Shown here one piece after another: positions 56,080 to 63,961 of a stretch of 64,000 bases of DNA. The stretch covers positions 3,162,001 to 3,226,000 of the forward strand of contig CP129491.1 of assembly GCA_030584105.1 (NCBI GenBank), written 5' to 3'. The notes under the pieces were generated by a model. That model was not told where the DNA came from. It did no database searches and worked only from the letters and a program-made list of their open reading frames with translations. Both the position numbers and the translations under genes were made by a program. Within the stretch, counting starts at the first letter, position 1, and each line of letters opens with the position of its first letter. Source of the DNA: UTCHB3 sp002050155 (GTDB lineage Bacteria; Bacteroidota; Ignavibacteria; Ignavibacteriales; Ignavibacteriaceae).

Positions 56080-56430
56080 TTATTTTGCAGGCTGCCCGCC
56101 ACCCGCAGGTGCGGAAGGTGTTTGTGCCGGAGCGGTTTGAGCCGGCGGCGCAGACTGATTTGAAGGACCTTTTTGGTTTGCACTTTCGCCACCTTGCCCG
56201 CCGGGCAAAAAGAAAGCGTTAACCAGAATAGTAAGCACTGCAATTGTTGCAGCCATTATCCATGTGGCTTTCGCTAAGAAATCAGCCGTTCGCCTCGTTC
56301 CGAACATACTTCCGACATTGCCGCCGCCGAAAGTTGCCGTAAGACCACTTCCTTTGGACTGTTGAGTCAAAATCACAATAATGATTAAGACGCCGAGCAA
56401 AATGAGCAAAATACTTGCAAAAGTGTACAT
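56080..56430 (-). CDS. secG: Preprotein translocase subunit SecG
   Basis: A small inner-membrane protein (116 aa) with two membrane segments (4-22 and about 53-73) around the conserved loop QQSKGSGLTATFGGG ... FGTRRTADFLAKATW, typical of SecG. The tail is a Gln/Pro/Ala-rich extension. The ATG at 56430 is chosen; longer in-frame sequence would read into the tRNA. It lies 24 bases downstream of tRNA-Met, from which it is probably cotranscribed. Confidence 0.95.
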   Translation of the reverse strand: MYTFASILLILLGVLIIIVILTQQSKGSGLTATFGGGNVGSMFGTRRTADFLAKATWIMAATIAVLTILVNAFFLPGGQGGESANQKGPSNQSAPPAQTAPAQTPSAPAGGGQPAK

Positions 56431-56454
56431 TCTTTCTCCAAAAAAAAATACCGG

Positions 56455-56528
56455 TAGCGGGGGAGGGACTCGAACCCCCGACACGTGGATTATGATTCCA
56501 CTGCTCTAACCTGCTGAGCTACCCCGCC
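56455..56528 (-). tRNA. tRNA-Met (CAT), elongator type
   Basis: On the minus strand: acceptor GGCGGGG/CCCCGCT (one G-U at position 1-72), D arm AGCTCAGCAGGTTAGAGC, anticodon loop ATCATAA between GTGGA/TCCAC, T loop TTCGAGT. CCA is not encoded. The anticodon stem lacks the three G-C pairs of initiator tRNA. A CAT anticodon could also mean tRNA-Ile2 with lysidine, but the body resembles elongator Met of Bacteroidota. Confidence 0.9.
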
Positions 56529-56550
56529 GCATTTAAAAAAAGTCAAGACA

Positions 56551-56581
56551 CAAATTTACAAATGAAAGATTAAATAAACAA
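56551..56581 (-). promoter_or_regulatory. Promoter of tRNA-Met-secG
   Basis: On the minus strand, TTG (56579-56581) and TAAATTTG (56551-56558) are spaced by exactly 20, a full match to the -33/-7 consensus, about 22 bases before the tRNA 5' end. Confidence 0.8.
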
Positions 56582-56589
56582 ACGAAAGT

Positions 56590-58068
56590 TTAATTTTCGT
56601 TTTCTTCTTCGGGTGATTCGTTAATTTTTCTGATTAAAGTTTTCAGGTCTTCAGAATCGGCAGGTGGTTGAATTATGAACTGGTTATCAGTGGGAAAGTC
56701 AGTTTTATTGATCTCAGAGGCTGCTGAATAATCCGCTTCATCGGGGGAGAAAGGGGGTAACTCGCTGAGCAGCCTGTTTTTCATCTGAATCAGTTTAGTA
56801 ATTTCATCGTTAAGGATATTTTTCTGCGTAATCAGATGGTTATTTTCCTGCATTATATCAGAAATAGCCTTTCGCGATTTTTGCAATTCAGCACGAAGCA
56901 GTGAGAGGTTTTGCTCCAGAATTGTGTATTCGTCTCTAACTTCATCCCTCAAATTTTTAAGTGTATCAATTTCATCTTTCAGCCCTCTGATCACTTTTAC
57001 GGTGCTTTTTTCGGTTTCGAAAGCACTTATTTCTGAGGCAGAAAGATCGGAGTTTAGAGAAGAAAGGGCGTTTTCCATCTCTAATTTTAAGAGAGAGATA
57101 TCACTGATTTCTTTTTGTAACTTTTCTTTTTTGCTTTCCAGATAAATCAATTCTTCGTGCGATTTCTGCACTTTCATCTCTAAAGCCTTTGACTGAGTAG
57201 CTAATGAGAGTGCAGAATTTTTCTTTTTGATAATATTTTCTTCATTTTTGAAAAGCTGCAACTCCTGATCGAGAAGTTCATTAGCGGCAGAACGGAGTTT
57301 GAAGTTGAGTTCTGATAGTTCTTCACTTTTCGCGGTAGCCAATTCGATAAAAGCGTCTTCAACGGAAATGGTGCTTGATTCGATGTCAAGCCTGTTTTTT
57401 TCCAAAGCTGAAAGGTGTTCATTTAATCGTTTGATATTTTCTTTCAGCCCTGATTCTTTACCGGATGAAACTTTAATCTCGTTAAAGAGATCGTCTTTCA
57501 TTTGTTCGTAAGCTTTAATTCTTTCGTCAAGTTCATCCAACCTGTTTTGAGCAGTAACCAAAGAATTTTCATAAGCAACAATTTGTTTTTTCCGCAGATC
57601 ATAGTCTCGGTTTACCACATCAAGGCGGTTATTAAGGTGGTTTAGTTGTTGTTCAGAAAGTTCGATCTCTTCGATTAAAGAGTTTAATTCTCTTTCTTTT
57701 CCGATAATTGCGCCGTCTAAATTTGGAATATACTCGTTAATAGAATCTAAGAGGCGTTGTTTGTTGTTTTGTTGAGCGGCAAGTTCGATCAGTCTGTTTT
57801 CATTTGCCTCAATTTTTAGTTCCAATTCCCGGTTTTTATTCTCTAAAAATTCTTTTTCCTTGTTGAGTGCCAGAAGTTCTGCGTTGAAATTATCTTTTTC
57901 TTTTGAAAGAGTTGACCTAAACCCACTTAGCCGAGCCGTCTCTTTGGTTTCTAAATCGATCAGGTTGTGTTGCAAACGCTGAATTTTCGAGACTAACCTA
58001 AGCTCTTCGCTACGCAGCCGCTCAAGTTCGATTTTCTTCAGTTCGAGTGAGTCGTCGGGTGTCATCAT
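56590..58068 (-). CDS. Coiled-coil protein, unknown function
   Basis: The protein (492 aa) is almost entirely heptad-repeat coiled coil from residue 5 to about 420, with no signal peptide or membrane segment and an acidic, less ordered C-terminus (FSPDEADYSAASEINK, then PPADSEDLKTLIRKINESPEEENEN). I recognise no domain. It lies 35 bases downstream of a second long coiled-coil gene on the same strand and shares its style, so they likely form a pair. Possibilities are a cytoskeletal, polar-organising or chromosome-tethering scaffold; none is shown by sequence. Confidence 0.75.
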   Translation of the reverse strand: MMTPDDSLELKKIELERLRSEELRLVSKIQRLQHNLIDLETKETARLSGFRSTLSKEKDNFNAELLALNKEKEFLENKNRELELKIEANENRLIELAAQQNNKQRLLDSINEYIPNLDGAIIGKERELNSLIEEIELSEQQLNHLNNRLDVVNRDYDLRKKQIVAYENSLVTAQNRLDELDERIKAYEQMKDDLFNEIKVSSGKESGLKENIKRLNEHLSALEKNRLDIESSTISVEDAFIELATAKSEELSELNFKLRSAANELLDQELQLFKNEENIIKKKNSALSLATQSKALEMKVQKSHEELIYLESKKEKLQKEISDISLLKLEMENALSSLNSDLSASEISAFETEKSTVKVIRGLKDEIDTLKNLRDEVRDEYTILEQNLSLLRAELQKSRKAISDIMQENNHLITQKNILNDEITKLIQMKNRLLSELPPFSPDEADYSAASEINKTDFPTDNQFIIQPPADSEDLKTLIRKINESPEEENEN

Positions 58069-58103
58069 ATCAATGTTCCGTTATAGAGGCAACAAAACCG
58101 CTG

Positions 58104-60305
58104 TCAGTTTTCATCCGGTTTCTTTTTACTCTTTTTAATTTTCTCCACGCTTCCGAGCAGTTCAACTTTTTGAAGTTCTAATGAACTGATTTCCTTCTTT
58201 AGGTTTTCGAGGCTCAGAGTAAGTTTATCAATATTTTGATTGATTTGAGCAAGTTCGTCCTGTTTGTTTTTCAGAGTTTTCTCAAGTTCGTCCTTTCGTT
58301 TTTCACGCTCGGAGTGTTTTTGTGTGAAAGAATTAAGCATAGAAGTCAGTTTTCTTTCCAGCAGTTCATTTTCATCCTTGAGCCCTTCTCTGTTTTTTCT
58401 GAGGTCGTTAATCAGAAGGTTTAGCCTCTTTTCCGTATCTTTCAGGTCGAAAAGGTTTCTGCTGAGTGCTTCTTTTTCTTCTTTGAAAGAGGCGATCTGC
58501 CGGCGGATATTTTCAAAATCTTTTTCTGCAATTTTCACTTCCAACTGCAGTTCGTTAAGCCGCAAATCAAGCTTTTCAATCTCTGCTTCTTTTTCCGATC
58601 TGTTTCTTTCGTTTTCAATAATGTCGGTTCTGATCTTATTTTGCTGTTCTTTCAGAGAATTGAACTCTGAGTTGAAATTTTTAAGCGCTTGAGAAAGTAA
58701 ATCTTCGGTTTTCCTCTGTTTTTCCTCAAAAATAGAAGAAGTGGTTTCCAAAGCAGAAATTTTGCCATTAAGATCGTTGACAGACTCGGCAAGAGCAGTT
58801 CTGGAATCTTCGAGTGAGGCAATTTCTTTGATAAGAATCGCCCTTTTTTCTTCAAGTTGCTGAATATTAAGGTAAACCTGATTCTTCTTATCGTCAAGTC
58901 GAGTAACTTCGCCGGAGTTTCCTTCAAATTCAGCCCTTTTTTGCTCGATTAGCAGAGTAAGTTCTTCAGATTGTCGTTTTAACTCGTTTACTTCTTTGCT
59001 AAGACTTTCGCGCTGTTCTAAAAATTCATTCAGCGCCTTTTGTCTTTCTGCGTAAATAGTTTCCGATTCCGGGGCTGTTTCGTCTGTTGTAACGGATTTG
59101 GTTTCGATTCCATATTCGCTTGTGATATTATTGTTTTCGTTTGCTTCCGGTGTTTGTTCGGTTGAAGATTCATCCACTGCTACGGCATCACTTTCGGTGT
59201 TCTCCGGTGAATGTTCCGGTGAAGATTCATCCGCTGCTACGGCATCACTTTCGGTGTTCTCCGGTGAAGATTCATCCACTGTGGCAGTTTCGTCATTTGG
59301 AGTATCTTCATCACGGTGTTCTTGCACCTGTTGTCTGCTTTGCAAATCAGAAAGGCTGTTTTTTGCCACTTCTAATTCCTGAATCAGTGCATCCACTTCA
59401 TCATTAAGTTTAAGGTTTTCCGCCTGCAGTTCTTCCACTTTTGTGGTCAGAGCCACTATTAGTTCCCTGCTTTCATCAGGCGTTGGCAGCACAGTTTCAT
59501 CAGGCGTTGGCATTGCGGTTTCATCAGGCGTTGGCATTGCGGTTTCATCAGGCGTTGGCAGCACGGTTTCATCAGGCGTTGGCAGTGCGGTTTCATCAGG
59601 CGTTGGCAGCACAGTTTCAGAAGTTTCCGGTTCAGTTTCAGTTGAAGATACAGGAGCTTGAGTTGTATCTTTCTTTTCAGTCAGTGGACCAAACGGGTTA
59701 TCAGGATCGAAATGCGGAAAAACAGTGAGAGAGTCTTTTTCGGCTTTCAGTTGCGCAATTTCGGCTTCTAAGTTGTTTTTCTGATTTGTGAGTTCAACAA
59801 TAATCTCCTGAAGGGTATCCTGTTGGGCAGTCAGTTTTTGCAGATTATCAACGGGTATGCTCTCTGATTCAATAGAGATATCTTTAAAACTGCTGATTTG
59901 CATTTTAAGATTTTCAAGTTCGTTTTCTTTTTCAACAATCTCTTTGGCGAGAGATGCTTTATAATCCTCGAGCACTTCAATTTCTTTTTTAATTTGCTCG
60001 GGCACATTCTCGTAAGATTCAGCGGGCAGGTTGAGTGCAGCGGCGGTTAATTCATCAATTTCTTGCCTAAGCGTGCCGGCTTTCTTTTCGAGTTCTTCAA
60101 CATCGGTATATTTCTCCATAAAATTGTTGATTTGTGCGCGCAAAGTTTCCGCTTCGATAACTAAAGAGTTGTTTTCGGTTCGTAACTCTTTATTTTCAAG
60201 GCTCAGCTTCTCGTTCAACTGTTTCAGTTTAGAAGCCTCTGTCTGAAGAGAAAGAATCTCTTCGTTTAATTCAACAATTTTTTTGCCACTCGAAAAAAGT
60301 GCCAT
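58104..60305 (-). CDS. Long coiled-coil protein with PTPDET repeats, unknown function
   Basis: A 733-residue cytoplasmic protein. Coiled coil runs about 10-195. Then a Pro/Thr/Glu-rich linker (about 205-430) carries seven octapeptide units of the PTPDETxL/M type (24-bp DNA period) and two ENTESDAVA-DESS units (about 57-bp period). A second long coiled coil spans about 430-725, and the end is lysine-rich. AGGAG precedes the ATG. It is the first gene of a two-gene operon with the preceding coiled-coil gene and has a strong promoter. The acidic, proline-rich linker resembles a spacer between two rods. Confidence 0.78.
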   Translation of the reverse strand: MALFSSGKKIVELNEEILSLQTEASKLKQLNEKLSLENKELRTENNSLVIEAETLRAQINNFMEKYTDVEELEKKAGTLRQEIDELTAAALNLPAESYENVPEQIKKEIEVLEDYKASLAKEIVEKENELENLKMQISSFKDISIESESIPVDNLQKLTAQQDTLQEIIVELTNQKNNLEAEIAQLKAEKDSLTVFPHFDPDNPFGPLTEKKDTTQAPVSSTETEPETSETVLPTPDETALPTPDETVLPTPDETAMPTPDETAMPTPDETVLPTPDESRELIVALTTKVEELQAENLKLNDEVDALIQELEVAKNSLSDLQSRQQVQEHRDEDTPNDETATVDESSPENTESDAVAADESSPEHSPENTESDAVAVDESSTEQTPEANENNNITSEYGIETKSVTTDETAPESETIYAERQKALNEFLEQRESLSKEVNELKRQSEELTLLIEQKRAEFEGNSGEVTRLDDKKNQVYLNIQQLEEKRAILIKEIASLEDSRTALAESVNDLNGKISALETTSSIFEEKQRKTEDLLSQALKNFNSEFNSLKEQQNKIRTDIIENERNRSEKEAEIEKLDLRLNELQLEVKIAEKDFENIRRQIASFKEEKEALSRNLFDLKDTEKRLNLLINDLRKNREGLKDENELLERKLTSMLNSFTQKHSEREKRKDELEKTLKNKQDELAQINQNIDKLTLSLENLKKEISSLELQKVELLGSVEKIKKSKKKPDEN
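59450..59640 (-). repeat. 24-bp in-frame repeat inside the coiled-coil gene
   Basis: TTCATCAGGCGTTGGCA recurs every 24 bases, about seven times (plus-strand reading), encoding the octapeptide PTPDETxx on the minus strand. Confidence 0.93.
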
Positions 60306-60397
60306 TCTTTGCTCCTGATGATATTTTTTGCCTTAAACAGGCAAAGTGTGAAGAAATGGTGTCAGCACCACATCTTTTTAGCGAATCTAATAAACAA

Positions 60398-60428
60398 CAA
60401 AAATAGTTAAAACAAAGGAATAAATCAA
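60398..60428 (-). promoter_or_regulatory. Promoter of the coiled-coil operon
   Basis: On the minus strand, TTG (60426-60428) and TATTTTTG (60398-60405) are spaced by exactly 20. The leader is about 90 bases and contains a TTTGCCT/AGGCAAA hairpin at 60328-60348. The gap 60306-60646 holds this promoter, that hairpin and the next terminator. Confidence 0.75.
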
Positions 60429-60450
60429 AATTTTGTTTGAAAAATGGGAT

Positions 60451-60488
60451 AAAAAAAAGCCGTGCTCATATAGGTAACGAGCACGGCT
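60451..60488 (-). terminator. Terminator of the S46 peptidase gene
   Basis: On the minus strand AGCCGTGCTC pairs with GAGCACGGCT and is followed by a run of eight T. Confidence 0.93.
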
Positions 60489-60646
60489 GCAGATTCAATA
60501 TTTTGATTAGTTTAACCAATCAACAGGTTTAACCGAAAATGAGTTATAGCCGGTGAATAGTTTTAACTAACCAATCTGTTTAGCCAAGTAAAAAACCGTT
60601 TTCGTTTAACGAACTAATTTTGCCAATTTCTTTGATTGTGGCTAAA

Positions 60647-62749
60647 TCAATCCAATTTATGATTTTTCAGTTCGTTAGCAAGCCGGGTTGCTTTGTAAAG
60701 GTCTTTAATTGCCTCGTAAATGCCCCATGAATGTACCGAAACGGTTCTGTTAGCGGTTTCATCAAAAATAAATTCACCGGGCAGACTTTCAATGTTACCG
60801 TCAAAGGCAAGCCCCACGATCTCAGCATTTCTGTTAATAACCGGAGAGCCGGAGTTTCCGCCGATGATATCGTTAGTAGAAACGAAGTTAACGGGAACCT
60901 GCAATTCAAAATCAGCCGGTGGGTTCACCCATTTTTGCGGAAGATCCCACGGGAATTTCTTTTCGTGGCTGTAGAACCTGTCGTACAACCCGTAAAAAGT
61001 AGTGAAAGCGGGCGCTGTTGTGCCGTTATAGTCGTAACCTTTAACCACACCGTCAGAAATTCTTAGAGAGAAAGTAGCGTCCGGCGGAATGGAAGTTCCG
61101 TAAACTTCAAAAACAGCTCTTCCGAGTTGGTCGAGATAGACCGATTCCTCAGTTTGCACTGCTTTCAACTCGTTTGAAAGCTTGGAAACAGATTCCTGAG
61201 ATACGATAGCGTATTTAATGAACGGATCATCAGAGTTCAAAATTTCTTCGGGAGTTTGGTTTAAGAAATTTTCAACGCTCTGTTTTGAAGTAAGTTTGCT
61301 GTTAGAAAGGAGGTATTTGTAAGCCTCTTCTCCTTTTCTGCCACCTGTAAGAGCAATGTATGCCGGATGATTTGCACCGAGTAAGCCTTCAATAAACTCG
61401 ACATTTTCTTTGAGCATTAAATCGGCTTTATACTTATCGAAATCATCAGGGAAAACGGTGAGTTCCGGTTTTTTCCCTTTTTTAGCTGCACCAACAATAG
61501 CGGAAGCGGTCAGGAAATATTGTGAATAAATCATCGGTTGAACCCGGAATGCCACCACTTCATTAAAAACAGAGTTGAATTTTTTCCGTCCTTCGGCAAT
61601 TTTATCCCAAAGGTCGCCGTATTCTTTGTTGAGTTTAGGGTTAGCTTTAACGGCTGCTTTGAATTTGTTTTCCCAATCCTCTTTTTTCTTCATAAAGATG
61701 GGGTTGTTCAAACCGCTTAAAATACCTGAACTTGCTTTCAGACTGTTTGAAAGACCGAACAGATGGTCGTTCAATTCGTAGGCTTTATCAGGGTTTGCAG
61801 CGATATAGGCAGTGTAAACATTAACCAAACCTTTAAGGAGATTGACCTGCAGCTTCATCTCATAATCCCTTTGGGACTTAAGCATTGCAACAGTATAGAG
61901 CCTGTTAGTTGTTCCTGGGTTTCCGACAACAAAAACCGGTTCACCGACGGTTGCTCCGTTAGTGCTCCATTTGAAATAGTGATCTGTTTTCAAAGGTTTG
62001 CCGTTATCGTCATAAACTCTGAAGAAAGTAACATCGAGGTTATATCTTGGGTAGGTGAAGTTATCAGGGTCACCGCCAAAAAAGCCAATCTGATCTTCAG
62101 GTGCAAAAACCAAGCGGACATCGTTATACCTTTTAAAACCGTAGAGGGAGTATTTACCGCCATTGAAAAAAGTAACCACTTGCGACTTTAAGCCTTTTTC
62201 CTTGTTAAGGTTGGCAATAAGTTCTTTCTTTTTGTTATCGCGGTTTTTAATTTTTTCTTCGTCAGTTGTTCCTGCATCCATGGCAGCACGGATTTGGTCG
62301 GTAACATCTTCAATATAAACGAGTTGCTCGACATACAGCCCGGGCACTTTTCTTTCATCATCCAGAGTAGGAGCCCAGAATCCATCGCGGTGCAGGTCTT
62401 CACCATCCCTTGTAACTTCAGTTATACTTTCGCGACCGCAGTGGTGGTTAGTCATCACAAGCCCATCTTCAGAAACAAAAGAAGCAGAGCAGTAGTTTGC
62501 AAATCTTAGCGCCGACATTCTGACATTATCGAACCAGGCAGAACCCGGTGTGAAGTCGTAAGCCGCAGTAAAGTAGTCGGTAGGTGGGAAGTCAAAAGTC
62601 CACATCCTGCCTGTATCAAACTTGCCGGCTTTAACCGTATCAAGGTTTACATTCGCATACTGTGCAGAAACAGAAAAGGAAAGTGAAAAAATGGTGAGTA
62701 AGAAAAGGGATAAAACTTTTTTGGGTGTTTTGAAGAGATGGTATAGCAT
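60647..62749 (-). CDS. S46-family dipeptidyl-peptidase (DPP7-like), exported
   Basis: A periplasmic exodipeptidase of 700 aa. Signal peptide (1-30, ending SVSAQ), catalytic His in SEDGLVMTNHHCG (about 102-103), the DPDNFTYPRY segment with the catalytic Asp, and Ser 633 in IIGGNSGSPV. In VGLAFDGNIESLPGEF, Gly 651 occupies the position where DPP11 enzymes have Arg, so a DPP7-type preference for hydrophobic P1 is expected rather than acidic. S46 enzymes feed dipeptides from extracellular protein digestion into the cell in peptide-using Bacteroidota-like bacteria. Single-gene unit with its own terminator. Confidence 0.95.
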   Translation of the reverse strand: MLYHLFKTPKKVLSLFLLTIFSLSFSVSAQYANVNLDTVKAGKFDTGRMWTFDFPPTDYFTAAYDFTPGSAWFDNVRMSALRFANYCSASFVSEDGLVMTNHHCGRESITEVTRDGEDLHRDGFWAPTLDDERKVPGLYVEQLVYIEDVTDQIRAAMDAGTTDEEKIKNRDNKKKELIANLNKEKGLKSQVVTFFNGGKYSLYGFKRYNDVRLVFAPEDQIGFFGGDPDNFTYPRYNLDVTFFRVYDDNGKPLKTDHYFKWSTNGATVGEPVFVVGNPGTTNRLYTVAMLKSQRDYEMKLQVNLLKGLVNVYTAYIAANPDKAYELNDHLFGLSNSLKASSGILSGLNNPIFMKKKEDWENKFKAAVKANPKLNKEYGDLWDKIAEGRKKFNSVFNEVVAFRVQPMIYSQYFLTASAIVGAAKKGKKPELTVFPDDFDKYKADLMLKENVEFIEGLLGANHPAYIALTGGRKGEEAYKYLLSNSKLTSKQSVENFLNQTPEEILNSDDPFIKYAIVSQESVSKLSNELKAVQTEESVYLDQLGRAVFEVYGTSIPPDATFSLRISDGVVKGYDYNGTTAPAFTTFYGLYDRFYSHEKKFPWDLPQKWVNPPADFELQVPVNFVSTNDIIGGNSGSPVINRNAEIVGLAFDGNIESLPGEFIFDETANRTVSVHSWGIYEAIKDLYKATRLANELKNHKLD

Positions 62750-62905
62750 AATCTCCTGTCCTAAGTAAGTGAAATCAAAAAATTAAAGAATCTAATTTGA
62801 AAAATAAAGAATCTGATTTTAAAGTTATGGGATTTTACCGAAATGGTGCGATAAAATTTGACAAACTGCAAAACAAAATGATAAATGGCAATAAGGGTTA
62901 CAGGA

Positions 62906-63319
62906 TCAAGTGGCGCAAGAATTGCAATATTTTGCGTTCAAAATGTGAGCAGTAATCAATGAGATACCGCCGGCAACAACGAGCAAAAGATGAAGGTTAA
63001 GCTCGAAGCCGGTGTGGTCGTGCTCGTGGCTGTGCCCCAGCAGAATTGTGGAAAGCACTATTAACAAAGTGCCAATGCTAAGAAGTGCAATGACGAGAGA
63101 ATCGCGGTGCGAGCGCCACGCTTTGCGGATTGTATAAGCAGAAACGGGGACAACGAGAAAAGCCAAAAGATCGTGAAGGAACCCACCGGCACCGCTGATT
63201 GCAAGCGCAGTAAGAATAACGGGGCGGAGTGTACATTCAATAAGGCAGAGAGTGGAAATAGTGATCCCGGTTTTATCTATTCCGTGATACTTGTGGTGTT
63301 CGATCTTTTCGAATTTCAA
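62906..63319 (-). CDS. MerC-domain membrane protein
   Basis: A small membrane protein (137 aa) with four hydrophobic segments. The first carries ISTLCLIECTLRPV (Cys pair, as in MerC), and the last part has GHSHEHDH and a terminal YCNSCAT. MerC proteins move Hg(II) in mercury operons, but this branch commonly sits beside Fur-type regulators, hinting at zinc or another metal. The start is TTG 63319. Divergent from the Fur gene, with a shared operator. The His-rich loop and Cys pairs support metal handling. Confidence 0.78.
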   Translation of the reverse strand: MKFEKIEHHKYHGIDKTGITISTLCLIECTLRPVILTALAISGAGGFLHDLLAFLVVPVSAYTIRKAWRSHRDSLVIALLSIGTLLIVLSTILLGHSHEHDHTGFELNLHLLLVVAGGISLITAHILNAKYCNSCAT

Positions 63320-63350
63320 ATTATATCCGTAGTTTTAAATTTTTAGCGTA

Positions 63351-63381
63351 CAAATATAACGGTTGCAGTCTATACTTGCAA
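63351..63381 (-). promoter_or_regulatory. Promoter of the MerC-like gene
   Basis: On the minus strand TTG (63379-63381) and TATATTTG (63351-63358) are spaced by exactly 20, matching the -33/-7 consensus. The -33 lies inside the palindromic operator. Confidence 0.72.
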
Positions 63382-63391
63382 CAATGTTGCA
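63362..63391. promoter_or_regulatory. Candidate Fur/Zur-type operator between the divergent merC-like and fur-family genes
   Basis: TGCAACAATGTTGCA (63377-63391) is a palindrome with 6-bp arms, TGCAAC and GTTGCA, around AAT. A further GTTGCA at 63362-63367 makes a second inverted pair with the middle TGCAAC (9-base spacing). The site covers the -33 of the merC-like promoter and sits just upstream of a fur -7 element (TAGTTTTG, 63402-63409), so one regulator could control both genes. Confidence 0.65.
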
Positions 63392-63468
63392 TAAATAATT
63401 TTAGTTTTGTAGATTTGAACCGCTAAAAATAATTTTTGCTCGCTGAAAAAGTTTGTGAAGAAAGAAAA

Positions 63469-63894
63469 ATGAAAAAACCGGAAACACTTCTAAAACGACA
63501 TCATGTTCGGGTAACAAACATCCGGAAAGAGATTGTTGCTGCGCTGTTGGAGAAAGAAACGGCTCTTTCGTATCGTGAAATACGGGACTGTATCTGCGAG
63601 AGCCACGACCGTGTTACGGTTTACCGCACGCTTAACACATTTGTTAACGAGGGGATAATGCACACTATTTCCTCTGCGGATGGAGTGGTAAGATACGCTT
63701 TGTGTTCGGATGGATCGTGCGAACCCCACCATCATGATGACCGGCACATCCACTTCCTTTGTAAGAAGTGCGGGCGGACTTTCTGCCTTCCCTTCAGAGC
63801 ACAACCCGACTTTGAAATACCCACCGGCTATAAAATGGATTCGTTCGAAATTTCCGTTTCAGGGCTTTGCGAAAACTGTTTGAACCCTTCCTGA
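63469..63894 (+). CDS. Fur-family metal-responsive repressor (Zur-like)
   Basis: A 141-residue regulator. The winged helix spans about 5-75 (VTNIRKEIVAALLEKETALSYREI ... HDRVTVYRTLNTFVNEGIMH), and the dimerisation domain has HHHDDRHIHFLCKKCGRTFCL and CENC. Structural zinc Cys pairs are C98/C101 and C134/C137, and the His cluster HHHD/HIH forms the sensing site. The extra DGSCEPHHHDD insert is Zur-like rather than iron Fur. ATG 63469 is used; an in-frame TTG 63436 adds 11 residues. Autoregulation through the operator upstream is likely. Confidence 0.88.
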   Translation: MKKPETLLKRHHVRVTNIRKEIVAALLEKETALSYREIRDCICESHDRVTVYRTLNTFVNEGIMHTISSADGVVRYALCSDGSCEPHHHDDRHIHFLCKKCGRTFCLPFRAQPDFEIPTGYKMDSFEISVSGLCENCLNPS

Positions 63895-63917
63895 AAGGTG
63901 AATTTACCGTAATTCGT

Positions 63918-63925
63918 TACATTTG
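63918..63925 (+). promoter_or_regulatory. -7 element (TACATTTG) of the last gene
   Basis: It matches TAnnTTTG, 36 bases before the ATG at 63962, but has no TTG at -33. Confidence 0.5.
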
Positions 63926-63961
63926 TAGTTTGATTTCAACAATATTTAACGAATTAACAAA

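Noticed and set aside
56431..56484. Extended secG start
   Set aside because: It would read into tRNA-Met; ATG 56430 gives the normal SecG N-terminus.
58236..59728. Plus-strand Ser/Phe-rich frames opposite the coiled-coil genes
   Set aside because: They are antisense shadows of Glu/Lys-rich coiled coil; the minus strand has SD, promoter and heptads.
62906..63894. Mercury resistance operon
   Set aside because: Only a MerC-domain protein is present; there is no MerA, MerT, MerP or MerR, and the regulator is Fur-type.
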